Assembly: GCA_015501605.1 (NCBI GenBank)
Contig: JADNRZ010000034.1
Span: 271,536-335,535 of the forward strand
Source of the DNA: Panaeolus papilionaceus
Lineage: Eukaryota > Basidiomycota > Agaricomycetes > Agaricales
DNA: 64,000 nucleotides
Direction: 5' to 3'
Position numbers and translations under genes: made by a program. The notes below the pieces were generated by a model. The model was given only the letters and a program-made list of their open reading frames with translations, searched no databases and had not been told where the DNA came from. This document shows, piece after piece, positions 35,991 through 47,686 of this stretch (position 1 is the first letter of the stretch; each line of letters begins with the position of its first letter).

Positions 35991-38900
35991 AGGTCGATGA
36001 GGATCACCATGATCCATCGGCCTCATTTATTTATTCTTCATTTGTTTCACCAGTTGCTTCTTCGTTCCCTTGTATTGTTTTGGACTTGGACTTAGTAAAT
36101 GATGAGGTTTCCTTCTTGTCATTTGATTCATTTGCAGAGGCTGGTGCTGGTCATTATATTACCAGCACTGAGCTTGATCCATCATCCTTTGATTTCATTC
36201 CCTCTTCTGTATTCAACTCCGCCTCTGATTCATCTGTTCATTCTTCATTTCCCACTTTTGCCTCTCCTCCGAGTAATTATGCTCATGAGGATGCCTTTTC
36301 AAATGTACCATTTAAATCCCATTCCCCTCCCGATTCATTCCCCAGTTTTGCTGCTTCGAAGAAAAAGTACAAGCCGGTTGCCAAAAAGGTTCGCCCTGTG
36401 GTAACTGAGCTCCCAGAGCGATTTCGAATCGTTCGGCAGTTTGATGGCGATCCTCTTGAGGATTTACCAACCTTACCTACCAACCCTCCGAGTTTCGAGC
36501 CCACCGGGCGTTATACCTTCGAACGTCGCCAGGAATTCCACCTGCGGCATTCAGATCTTAATTTAGAGGAGCTTAAGCTCCTTGACTTTATTATGGCCAC
36601 TCACAACGAAGCATTCGCTTGGACAGAGGATGAGCGTGGTCATCTCAAGGAGAAGTTCTTTCCTCCTATTGAGATCGCCACTGTTCCTCATAAGCCATGG
36701 GTCCAGCGTGTCATTCCGATCCCTCATGCCCTTCGAGAGCAGGTCTTCTCGCTCCTCAAGCGAAAGGTTGATTCAAAAGTATTCGAAGCATCGAATGCAG
36801 CCTACCGAGGCCAGTGGTTTATTGTGGTCAAGAAAGATGGTACGTCCCTTCGCATTGTTCAATCTCTTGAACCGTTAAATGCGGTCACTATTCAACACTC
36901 TGGAGTTCCCCCTTTCACTGAGGAAGTCGCTGAGCAGTTTGCTGGGCGCTCCTGTGGTGCGATTCTTGATCTTTTGTTGGTTATGACGAGCGTGCACTTG
37001 CACCCTCGTCTCGAGATCTTACCACTTTCCAGACCCCTCTGGGTCCCCTTCGTCTCACCAAGCTCCCTATGGGGTGGACGAATTCTGTTCCCATTTTTCA
37101 TGACGATATTACCTTTATTCTTCAACCCGAGATCCCGCACGTCACTGTACCTTACATTGATGATGTACCAGTGAAGGGTCCGATTTCTTATTACTGTCTC
37201 AAGGATGGTTCATTTGAAACAATTCCCAGTAATCCTGGGATTCGACGCTTCGTTTGGGAGCATTTTATCAATCTTAATCGCATTATTCAGCGCATGAAGT
37301 ACGCTGGTGGTACATTCTCTGGTTCAAAGTCCATTTTATTTGCTTTATGCTTTATGGTTCTCGGTCACTTATGCACACCTAACGGTCGCATACCTGACCC
37401 GTCCCGAGTTGACAAGATCGTCAACTGGGGACCTTGTCTTTCATTAACAGAGCTTCGAGCTTTCCTTGGCACGATTGGCATTTGCCGCATTTTCATTCGA
37501 AACTTCGCACACCGAGCGCATCACTTGAACAAGTTAACGCGCAAGGATGCACCTTTCATCTTTGGTCCTGAGCAAATCGCTGCTCAGGAAGACCTTAAGC
37601 GTGCGCTCTTAGAGTCACCAGCACTGCGTCCACTTGACTACTCAGTGGACGCACCTCCAATCATCCTATCAGTGGACACCTCATACATTGCTGTGGGTTA
37701 TTTGTTGGCTCAGTGCGATGCCGATGATCCCAAGCGTCGGTATTACTCCCGCTTTGGTTCCATTACCCTCAATGAGCGTGAGGCTCGCTTTTCACAACCG
37801 AAACTTGAGTTGTACGGTCTATATCGTGCTCTCAAGTCCCTCAAAGTCTACCTTATTGGACTCCGAAACCTCATCGTTGAGGTAGATGCAAAATATATCA
37901 AAGGTATGTTATCAAATCCTGATCTTGCTCCTTCTGCCTCTATGAATCGTTGGATTGTCACCATTCTTTTGTTTCATTTCGGACTTGTTCATGTTCCTGG
38001 TACCCATCATGGTCCAGATGGTCTATCTTGGCGTCCACCTCAACCAGGAGACAAAGAGGAGCCAGTTGACGATTCATTCGAAGACTGGGTTGACCAAATG
38101 CATGGTTTCATGCACTTTATCAATTCACCTTTCGTTGAGACCATTGAACAGCCACCCGTTGCGGTGTATGTTGCAGACTCGAATTCTATTCATTTTAATT
38201 CATCTTCAAACCCTTCACGTTCTCCTTCCCCGACTCCTGACGATTCAGCGCCTGCTGAGGCTGAGTCTGATTCTTATTCTTTAATCACTCGTTCAGAGAG
38301 CGCTCGTAAAGCCGACGCTCGTTTAATTTTGGTCCGTTTATTCTTGGATCAGCCTCTCGAACCTCCTCAGGGTATCGAGAAGGCTGATATGCCTGCATTT
38401 ATTCGTTATTGTACCGAGTTTTTCATTTCTGGGGATCGTTTATGGCGTAAGGATGTGCGTGGTGAACACAAGCTTGTGGTCCCTCCACCCCGACGCTTCT
38501 TTATCTTGACTTCAGCCCATGATGATCTCGGTCATCATGGTTTCTTTGCTACCAGAACTTTAATTTCTACTCGTTATTGGTGGCCTGCTATGGCCGCTGA
38601 CATTGCTTATTTTATTAAAACCTGCGACCTGTGCCAAAAACGACAGCATCGTCAGATTCTCATTCCCCCTACTGTCGCTTCACCCGCTCCTATCTTTTCT
38701 AAAGTGTACATGGACACAATGCACCTTCCTCCATCATCTGGGTACAAGTACATCGTTCAAGGACGTTGTTCATTGACCCATTGGGTCGAGTTTGATATGC
38801 TCCGCAAGGAGAATCATCGCGCTATTGGCGAATATATCATGCGCAATTTCGTTTGGCGCTGGGGTACCCTCGTAGAGATCGTGACCGATAACGGAGGTCC

Positions 38901-39699
38901 CTTCATCAAGGCACTTGCCTATTTGTGGAAGCGATACCACATTTATCACATTCGTATTTCTGGCTACAACTCTCGTGCCAACTTGGCCGAGAGACCTCAT
39001 TTTGACGTTCGACAGGGATTATTCAAAGCAGCAGACGGTGACCAGTCCAAGTGGTCATCTGTCGCTTACTCAGTCTTTTGGGCTGACCGTATCACCACAC
39101 GTCGTCGCATGGGATGTTCACCCTATTTCGCCGTCACTGGCACCCACCCACTCCTTCCTCTCGACATAGTGGAGGCAAACTACCTCCTTCCACCTCCCGA
39201 TTCCGTTCTCTCAACCACCGATCTCATCGCTCGTCGCGCTATTGCTCTTCAAAAGCGACGTGAGCATTTATCCGTCCTTCATTCCAACGTATTCGAAGCT
39301 CGTCTCAAAGCAGCGCGTCAATTCGAGATCGACCATGCGCACACCATTCGCGATTTTAACTTTGTACTTGGCAACCTCGTCCTCATCCGTAACACAGCAA
39401 TCGAGAAATCTCTCAACCGCAAGATGCGCGCTCGGTATTTAGGACCGTTAATCGTCATCTCACGCAATCGAGGCGGCGCTTACATTATCTGTGAACTCGA
39501 TGGCACCCTCCTCGATCGCCCAGTCGCCGCCTACCGTGTCATTCCTTACTTCCCTCGTGAATCTATTCCTCTCCCTCCCCTCAGTGAACTCCTTGATGTA
39601 TCGCTCAAGCGCCTTCGCGAACTCGAAGAATCAACCGAGGAAGACCCAGAAGACGAGTTTCTGGATGACAAAGACGACGCTCTACCTCAACCCGACTGA
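35982..39699 (+). pseudogene. Retrotransposon Pol (RT, RNase H, integrase), one-base deletion
   Basis: In the -1 frame, pol is open from before the gag-pro stop to 37174. It continues in another frame from about 36975 to 39699. Reverse transcriptase motifs include FIVVKKDGTSLRIVQ upstream and VPYIDDVPV (the catalytic YxDD) downstream. The RNase H region includes ILSVDTSYIAVGYLL. Integrase has the HHCC-like zinc part (HDDLGHHGFF, CDLCQKRQ) and DDE residues in YMDTMHL, VTDNGGPF and NLAERPH. The frame change is explained by one missing T in CTTTTG at about 36971-36976, where CTTTTTG would restore continuity between DL and VGYDERAL. The element is therefore probably non-autonomous now. Confidence 0.88.
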
Positions 39700-40730
39700 G
39701 GACAGTCGAAATTTGAGTCAGGAGGAGGAGGCGCTGTACGTTTCAATTTTACCTATTTCTCTTTATTTTATTCGTATTTGTCATGTCTCGTTTAAATTAT
39801 CACATATCATCATTTCACTTCCTCCTTACGTTCCTTTCCATCACTACTCTCCCTCAACAACAAATATGTCATCGCAAAGCACCCCATTTCTTATCAAAGA
39901 TACCCGTTTCACTCGTCTCCCTCATCCATAATTGCTCATAATTCCGTTTCACAAAAATTTCATAACCATTTTATTATTATTTTGTCTTCATATTCATCGT
40001 TTCTCATTCAATTCTCGCGCCTCGTCATTTCACTTCATCTCCACAAGCCTTTCAATTCATCATTCCCTCGGTAAATGATCATATCATCGCAAATCGCCCC
40101 ATTTTCCCTCTATGATACCTATTTCATTCGAATCATCATATATACCATTCGTACTCCCATTCCTGAAGCATTTCGTACCGACCTCACATCAATTTTTCTT
40201 CGATATCGCTCAAATTAGTTACCACCCCCTTACCTACAACATCACCATTCAACTTCCTCCCCACCTTTCATCGCCGAAAGTCTACAGTTCCTACCATCAT
40301 AATCCATACACGCAGTTATCTTTTCACTTTAATCCTTGCTCGTTTACATCATTTATTTTACTCAAGTCCTTCAACACGTCACTTTCCCAGCTACAAATTC
40401 TTCGTTATATTCACACATTCATTAGCTCTCGACGCTCACCCAGCACATTTCACTCTTTCACTTATTCATTTTTCTTTTATTTCTTTCATTGGTTGCGCGA
40501 TGACGCAACCAACCGTCCAGCTTTGAAAAAGTTGGCTGGTATTGCGTCATCTATGCCAATTTCGGTAACCTCCTCAATGCGTCCGCCATCGGGTATGCAC
40601 ATTCATCATCACAAGCGCTCTATCATTTCCCATCCTCGTCATCACTCATCACTACTTCACCATTCCGCAACTACCACTCGACCTCGAGAACGACTGACTG
40701 CGGACAGTCAGAATTTCAGTCAGGAGGATA
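39700..40730 (+). other. Non-coding pyrimidine-rich 3' region of the element
   Basis: About 1 kb between pol and the 3' LTR is rich in T and C, with repeated TCATTT/CATTC words. The 213-codon frame at 40112-40753 is low-complexity and runs into the LTR; I do not accept it as a gene. Two purine-rich tracts, at its start and end, share the pattern GGACAGTC ... GTCAGGAGGA. Confidence 0.6.
40720..40730 (+). promoter_or_regulatory. Polypurine tract before 3' LTR
   Basis: AGGAGGATA-type purine sequence immediately precedes the TGATGAGC of the 3' LTR, the expected place for plus-strand priming. A similar tract, GTCAGGAGGAGGAGGC, lies about 1 kb upstream near 39717-39732. Confidence 0.55.
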
Positions 40731-41437
40731 TGATGAGCAGCGCGCTCATGTGACCCCGTGAATCACGTCTAGATTCACAACCCATTCCCCACGCACGCGC
40801 ACACGCACACGCACACGCATCAACGCTTACCCGTTTTGGTTGCCACGCCCCATTTCGCGTCTGCGCGAACTTCTACCGCTAACACCGTCGCTCATATCAT
40901 CCCTATCAGCCGCCACGACACGAAATGGGATAAACCGACGCCGCATCCCGTAACACCGCACCTCACCTTTCAAACGGACTCTGAAATATCCATTTAATTC
41001 ACCTAGTAATTCAATTTTTAAACTCATTTACCATTCAACCGCCCTCTCCCCTTACTCCACCCCCTCCTTTTGCATCTCCTTTTAAGTTATTCCCTTGTTT
41101 CAAACCCTTTCTTGTGCACATTGGCACTTTCTTGTTTCGTTTCGAACCCCCCCGTAGTTGGTATTTTAGTTCATTTTCATTTGTACTTAATTGAGAAGGC
41201 TTCGTAAAAATAAATCAGCTTACTTTTGGCCCACTTTTAAACTTAGTGTCTCAGTCTCTCGTCTCAGCATCAGGAAGCGTCGTCGGCTTCGAATCTAGTC
41301 TTATTCTATCTTCACGAAGGCTCTGTCAACCACAGAAACACCAACCCGCACCCTCAGAGCGCCCTCTGCGACGTTGACCTCACTCCGGTCATTGAGTGTG
41401 TTTGTTTTCCGCACTTGAAGACGTTGCGCGCACATCA
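40731..41437 (+). repeat. 3' LTR
   Basis: 707 bp, identical to the 5' LTR at all but two positions by eye. It is followed by the target-site copy ACGG and then by chitinase coding sequence. Confidence 0.95.
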
Positions 41438-42081
41438 ACGGTTGTGCGACTTGGGTTGTAAGCAAACTATGGGGGGAATTTTGTGAGTAGAACAGGAGGT
41501 TACAGTGATCTAGAGACGTACTGGTGTATCACTACAGTTATCCCAACCTAAGGAGAAGCATTTAGTCGCACGCCGAGCCCCCCAAAAAAAGCAAGCCATC
41601 CACCAGAAGTATAGCCATTGGTTGCGGTATAAGTCCCATCGGGTCTCTTGGTTAATATCCCATATGCCAGAATCTGAGAAAACGGAATTTGCTGGCCCCA
41701 TATGCGGCTCACGTCCCCCTGTGGGGCCATCCCTTGAGGCGGAGGGGTGAAACGACGATGAAGGTGCCCAAGCCCAGGTGTTCCGCTGCTGCTGAGCTTC
41801 TTTGCAGTGCTGCAAGATACATAGCCATAGAGAGGAAGGCCTAACAGAAGCTTTGAAGTGGGGAAACCAGCTTTGGTCCACTGCGACAAAGCAGCATGGG
41901 CGCTGGCCTTGGGCTGATTACTGCTCCCGCAAAGATCACCTTCGAACTTCTTTAGTGAAACCAGTTTATTTACAGAGAAAAAATCGTCTCACCTAATGGA
42001 GCGTTAGTTCCGGGGTGAGAGGAGGAAGTGAAGACATCATAGTTCCTATAAAATTGCCAGTTGAGAATGAATAGATCCCGA

Positions 42082-42838
42082 TGTCGTACCGCCTACGGTA
42101 TACGGTATAAAAACAACAAAAATAAAATAATATGTCACACGGAACGTGCAACACGAGAGGGAGTGGTGATGAGTGAATGGGATACCGAAGGTAAGCGGCT
42201 ATGTAGTTGAGTGAGGGCGAAGGCACGGAGCACAGTAGGTACCATGTAAGCCTGTAGTCGGTAATACAGCGTCGTTTCGAATGAATGCAACACTGTATGG
42301 GTGTATTGGGCGTGTGTGAAGCGCTGTGCTTCGAGATTTCGAACGTTGGTGATGAAACTGAAGAGGTACGAAGCTGGGGTGAGTGCCGATTGACTCAGAA
42401 ACTAATAGACTCAAATGTGAGGGATAAGAACCTATTTTTTTGTTCGTTCTCGTGCTGTATCTTTATACTACAAGAAGGTGTACAAACACGAAGCTACTAA
42501 GATGACAAAAAGCGGTCATATGGTACAAATGATGAAGGGTAGCTATCCAATCGGAAAGCCAGAATGAAGGATATTACAATTAAGACTACATTTAAGGAAG
42601 AGAGTAGAGAGGTTGTGTTGTGGGTGCATATGGGTGAGGAGCAATATTTACAAGAAAATGAAAATAAAATGTTACAAATATTGATATGGATCGCATTTCC
42701 GAAACTAAAGTGGGGCGCGAGAATGAAACGAGCGTTTAACCTCGTTCTTGGCGCTTAGTGATGCTGTGGAGCGAAGGTGCGGTCGCTCAGGATCGTTATG
42801 GAGCTGGTTTCATGGGGTAAACCGTGCGGAGCGCGACA
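42082..42838 (-). mobile_element. Solo LTR (family B, copy 1) in chitinase intron
   Basis: Read on minus, this 757-bp unit starts TGTCGCGCTCCGC and ends GGCGGTACGACA (TG...CA). It is flanked by a 4-bp duplication CCGA (42078-42081 and 42839-42842). It contains a TATAAAAA-like box near its 3' end on that strand. No internal region or second LTR is present, so it is a solo LTR left by recombination. It lies wholly between the chitinase exons encoding NIM and NYDV, so it could be spliced out. It is unrelated in sequence to the LTRs of the full element nearby. Confidence 0.82.
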
Positions 42839-44067
42839 CCGAGAAGATAAAAACGAACATAATGTTGACATATGACATCACAGCAGCAAACTCGGAGACA
42901 TTCTTCAGAGGAGCCCCGTCAGCCCCAAGCCATGGTTCATGGGGCACAGCCGCAGAAATAATTCTGGCAGGACCCAGAGCCGTCCTTAAAGCCTTGACGA
43001 AAATAAGAAAATTGGCAGCATCGGCCGGGGAGTGAGGGTGTCCATCTCCTGGAGCGTTGGGATATTCCTAGCAGTGGTAATTTTGTATTAAAGACATGTG
43101 TTGTGACAAAAAGAATAGACTAACCCAGTCGATATCAATGCCTGGCGTGCGCTTGAATCAGCATCGTTAAACTTAAGAGCAGCGACCCAAGACAGACCAT
43201 CCAATCCTTGAAAGTTCACGCAATTCACCATTTCATTGAGAAGCTTGCTTCGGCGGACAGCTGAGGCCATGATCTCGCTGAAAAATGTACTACCACCCCA
43301 TCCACCTTTCGAAGGAATACGTCAGGTAGACCCTAAACACGAGACAAAATTATCACCTACCAACGGATAAAACAATTTTAGCCGGATGCCCACTTGTCCG
43401 GGCAGATTTGACAAGCTCCTTCAAAGTCGCCTCTCCGCTGTCCTCCCACTTCAAACGACCATCTTGAGTGGGGCACGCAAAAGCTAAGAATAACGAGCGT
43501 CAGAACTCACGCATATATGCGGTTAGACAAGTGCACTCACCATAAAAAATTACATCAAACTTCGAAAAATCAATCTTATTGGGTGGAACGATGCCTTTGG
43601 ACCAAGACGGACAATACGAGCCAGCAATGGGCTTGACTAATTCCCCATCTTCGAGGCGCTTCTCTGACATCAAAGGAAGACAAGAGAGTCCAAGGAACAC
43701 AAGCAGAACAGGATGAGAGCTAAATTTCTCGTCGCAGCACAAATTATTGAGGTAGATCTCAAGGCCCAGCTTACGCTCCTCGATGCGCTTATCGTCAACC
43801 CAAGAGCCTGGAACGACACTGGAGGTGAAGGAAGGCTTGGGAGGGAACGGATAGGCGTCCTTAAATGCATCTTTGAGAGCACAGAACTAGTGAAACGTCA
43901 ATACACCTAGAATATATGCGCATATAGCCAGCACAAACCTCAGAATAACGATGCTTGGTAATGACCTTGGCACCATCCACATTGGTGACCTCGACAACGT
44001 AGAGAACATGTGGACGAGGTGTAGACAACGTGGTGTGGATGAGAATGGAGACAGAGAGGCTAGCCAT

Positions 44068-44701
44068 AGCGAAGATTGGAGCAGGCAGAGTAAGGAGATG
44101 GTGATGGTATTGGGAGAAAGTAAGAATGACTTGCAAAAACGGGGGAGCAGGATTTTATACTCTGCTCACTGAGGGATATTTTCACCATGACCTCGGAAAG
44201 GTAATGGTATTACCAAATATGGGATGGTGGTTGAAGACATGAAAGCATTCATGTTTGTTCTGCAGTGTCGGTGTTCAGTGAGGGTTCTGTATGTGGAGAC
44301 AGACTCCTTTAACGTTCCACTGAGCCCCTGAAGAGTATCAGAAGGGTCAAGTCAATCGAGCGAGAAACAAAAGCCCTCCCCTCATCAGTGTTATACATGT
44401 TCAGTGGTCTTCTTTGAAGCCTGGAGACAGTTTTTTCGTGAACTTTAAAGCGCTATGGGCCAAAAAAATAGGAATATCACCAAATTGAAGCGCGATGTCA
44501 AGAAAGATTGGAGGAAAAAATACGAAAACTTAAAAGAAAATAATGTAAAAGCACTGGTCAGTGGCGACACGCTTTTCAGCCCCGAAAGCCACCAGAACGC
44601 GGTCATGTGGGCGGTCAAACCCCCTATCTCAGTATGAGTCTCATGCGTACTTCCAGGTTCAAACTGGGGAATCATATCGATTTCACTGGGTAAATATATA
44701 C
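44068..44701. other. Chitinase upstream region
   Basis: Promoter region of the minus-strand PX-chitinase gene and 3' flank of the upstream peptidase gene. No gene is recognised. A short plus frame at 44455-44637 is unsupported. Confidence 0.4.
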
Positions 44702-47380
44702 CTATTGAAATGTCGTCAGTCCGTTGCAAGAAAAAAATTCATGGAAAACGTACATCAATCTGCGTACTCTCTCAAACCACTCTCTCATAACCTCAAAGTT
44801 CACCCTGGATGTCACAACTCCCTCAAGCCCATGACCTTCTCCTTCGAACATCAAAAGCTCAACATCCAGTCCCCTTCTGCCAGTCTCGTCCTTTTCCAAC
44901 CTCTCCACAGCTTTCCGCTGGGACTTGACGCGAGCTTTGAGCGCGTGGTAATACTCAACGCTATGCGACGGTGCGACCCTTCTATCTTCAGTTCCAGCCA
45001 GAATAAGGACGGGAATGCAGACTCTATCTGCATGGAATATCGGAGACGCCTTCAAAAGGCCGTCATACATGCTGGATGTGATTCTTGTAGATTGAGGTAG
45101 CCCTGTAGTTGCATCCTCCAAAGGCAAGAAATCCGATTTTGGACTAGAACTTGAGAGGTTGTATTCAAGACCAAATTCCGAAAAATACCAATCTGGAATA
45201 TCTGTAGTCGATATATTTGTCGCTGTCGTGACTGCATTCCTGAGAACAGCAGCCGAGAAGAAAGTTGGGTATTGCCCAATTACTAAGAAAAGGATATCGA
45301 CTATCAGAAACAAAGTGATGAAGAAACGAAAACTGGAAATGTATGATGACCGGTCAAAAAGCCGCCATGACTTCCACCCGTAATAAGTTGCTTTCCAGGC
45401 CCTTCCTCCGAGATACCGAGCGAAATGAGATGTTCAGCAGATGCCATGCAATCCTGCACATCCAACTTGCCACATCTCCCGAGCAGGGCATGCACAAACT
45501 TATCACCATATCCTAGCGATCCGGTATAATTAGGTTGAGAAATGGTATCTGAAAATTTCGGATCAGTTTCACATATAAAATTCGCGAGTATGAGTAACGT
45601 ACATCCTTCGAGAATTAACACAGACGTTAACGGCGAAAACTCAGTCGATGAGCCGACATGTGGTCCACCATGGGGCCACGTAATACAAGGAGGAATTACG
45701 CCACCTTCAGTGAATAACGAAGACTGGGTTACAATCGTTTCAACGGGGGCTCTCTCGGGAATTGGGATAATCTGCGTTTGAATTGTATCCAGGGCACCCT
45801 GAACTAAACACAACAAAGAAAAAGGTATTAGATACTTCACCAAAGCAAATGTCAAAGAACAAACCTTTCTGAGGCAAAAAAGGCATTTCAATTACCCTCC
45901 ATCTCACACCCCCATCCTCGCTCAACATACCCAACATCAACTCGTAAGGAACCCCAGGGCTACTCCTAGTCGCCAAAATTCTCGATTCCCCGTCCGTTGC
46001 AAGTACAGACCAGCTAAAATGGCGACCATCCTCGTCTGGTGTTAAATCCGACATCTTGCCCGTGACGCTTGATATACCAAGAACCGTAGACCGAGAACCC
46101 CATTGCGAATAAGTGACGACGACAGGATCAGAGGACTGGCTTTTGAGTACGGGTGAAGAGGGAAGATTGTACGGAAGATAGAGGCCCTGAAAGCCGTCCT
46201 TCTGTGGCATGTCCACAACCTCCACGAGAGGTTTGGTACTGGATGGTGTCATACCAGAGTCAGAGGCGATATCCGCAGAATAGAGACTGTCAGTGGATAA
46301 ATGAGGGCCTCCCGTTGCAGCGGAGAGCCAGAGTAGTTTAGCATTGGAACCATGGAAGAATATGTGAGGGGAGCAACACGAGAGATGAGGTGGTGTGATT
46401 TTAGATGGTGTAACAGTGATTGAGGTAGGATTTAGCTCTTGCGAGGGATTAGATGACAGGTCGAGTTTCCAGATACCTGATGGTCGGTTGAAGCAGTATC
46501 TGAGACCTAGCATCCGGCCGTCTGGAGTGTACTCATAGCCAGTGGCGTAAAGGATGCCTTCAGACAGAGGGGAGAACATGGCTTGGCCGAAACACGTGCG
46601 AGAGGGGGTATTGAGCAGGATAGGCCTTGTGATAGAGGACGCGACTTGGTTGGGTAGATCCTCCGTATTCCATTTCAGAATAAATAGGGTGGGTGATTTT
46701 TTGCCAACTAAACCCTCTCCGAAGTCAGGATTGAATCAGTAGCATTGAAAGGGATCGTCAGACGAGGGCAGGTTGCTTTCTGCACTGTAAACGAGCGAAT
46801 TTCCTGTGGCTGAGAATGAGAACGAGGAAAGATATTCTATGAAAAGAATAAGCAAGCTTCCACGATATAAAGGCAGACTTTACTCACCATCGGTATAAAA
46901 GTCGCCATGATATCCTGACACATCCACAGAACGAATGAGTTGATCCTCCTTCCATAACTCGATTCGGCGTGTCGGTACAAACGTATTCTTGTCAACCCTG
47001 AAATCTGCTCTCAGCTCTTTCGAGGGTGAAAACACTCGTGCAACCACATCCCCTGTGTCTAAGAGTTTTGATGAAGCAGGTTTAGCGCCATGTTCATTGG
47101 CCAGCTTGAGAGGTATCGTCTTTAACATTGTTCTCTTGCGGTTTGCCAGATGGTCGCGCACAACATAGGTCACTTCAATCTCAGTTGCCTTTAGATTGCT
47201 GCCTACACCAACGAGCCATGTCAGTACAGTGAAACCCAAAACAAATCTAACAAGAGAGATAAAAACCTTCCTACCCAAACTCGTAAACTGCGCGCTGACT
47301 GGTATCGGAATTTCTGCGAGTTGGGTGTATATGTCCAACACCGATTTTCGGTTCGGTTTTGAAGCCTTCGTATGCAGCAT
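44702..47380 (-). CDS. S9 acylaminoacyl-peptidase-like serine peptidase, in-frame stop
   Basis: A multi-exon minus-strand gene of the prolyl-oligopeptidase family, which removes acylated amino acids or short peptides from N-termini. An N-terminal beta-propeller is followed by an alpha/beta-hydrolase domain. Recognisable parts are YTQLAEIPIPVSAQF, TRRIELWKEDQLIRSVDVSG, LPQKGALDTIQTQ, CITWPHGGPHVGSS and NYTGSLGYGDKFVH. The catalytic triad follows: Ser in GGSHGGFLTG, Asp in LAGTEDRRV and His in EGEGHGLEG. Typical introns join them. One flaw is visible: in the propeller, DDPFQCY is followed by TGA (about 46736-46738) and then FNPDFGEG, where the family usually has Arg, consistent with CGA to TGA. 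No splice pair removes it in frame. The start (MLHTKASKPN) is uncertain. Confidence 0.75.
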
Positions 47381-47686
47381 GGATGACAAGCGGTTTATTG
47401 GGCGCATTCTGAGCCCTCCAGATAAGGGCTTCATGATGAACGATTTGCGACAAGGAACTCGCTGAGACCTGGCTTGGTGGTAGTACTGGTGACGAATAGC
47501 GCCAGGCCAAGCAAATCCAAACACAATTCTAACCTCGTCTCGCGCCACCAACAGTGGCTGGCTTGTTTCCTATGAGTGCCAGCCTCCATCCGTGAATATT
47601 GTCAGCCATGGCATGGTTTTTTCATATATAAACCAATTCAACGTCCCACTTGACGCTTCAGAAAACCCCCATCACCATCTTTCCTT

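Larger units (their letters stand above)
32659..41437 (+). mobile_element. Ty3/Gypsy-type LTR retrotransposon
   Basis: The 707-bp direct LTRs (32659-33365 and 40731-41437) begin TGATGAGCAG and end ACATCA, and differ at only two positions that I can find. The flanks share ACGG (32655-32658 and 41438-41441), or AACGG if the last A is assigned to the duplication. The internal order is gag with a CCHC knuckle, protease, reverse transcriptase, RNase H and integrase, which is the Ty3/Gypsy order. Pol follows gag-pro in the -1 frame. A single missing T near 36975 breaks reverse transcriptase. The near-identical LTRs indicate a recent insertion. The element is on the strand opposite to the chitinase gene it interrupts. 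Confidence 0.95.
32461..44067 (-). pseudogene. PX domain-GH18 chitinase fusion, split by retrotransposon
   Basis: N-terminal exons encode a PX (phosphoinositide-binding) domain, about residues 1-105: HVLYVVEVTNVDG, HRYSEFCALKDAF, AYPFPPKPSF, and SHPVLLVFLG at its end. The same exon (43541-43886) runs on into a GH18 chitinase: PIAGSYCPSWSKG, KIDFSKFDV, then SVGGWGGSTFF and the catalytic GLDGIDIDWEYP assembled over exons 43198-43305, 43125-43141 and 42859-43067. It continues through NIMNYDVF, WTKAGFPTSKLLLGLPLYGY, YTSGGWDNCSDTP, VVTYDDTYSIASKTQYAKQ, GGCFTWSMDQ and a stop at 32461. The DxDxE residues are present, so the gene was presumably active. There is no obvious signal peptide. The full-length retrotransposon at 32659-41437 sits in coding sequence just before VTYDDTYS. 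A solo LTR sits in the intron between NIM and NYDV. Confidence 0.87.

Noticed and set aside
40112..40753. 213-codon plus frame in the retrotransposon 3' region as a possible env-like or accessory gene
   Set aside because: Low-complexity (Ser/His/Phe/Tyr) translation of a pyrimidine-rich tract that runs into the 3' LTR; no domain, no membrane-protein pattern.
43088..43270. Chitinase with a destroyed catalytic motif (frame reads GLDGLSWVAALKF)
   Set aside because: A 56-nt intron (gtctgt...cgccag) and then a 17-nt exon restore GLDGIDIDWEYP, so the motif is intact.
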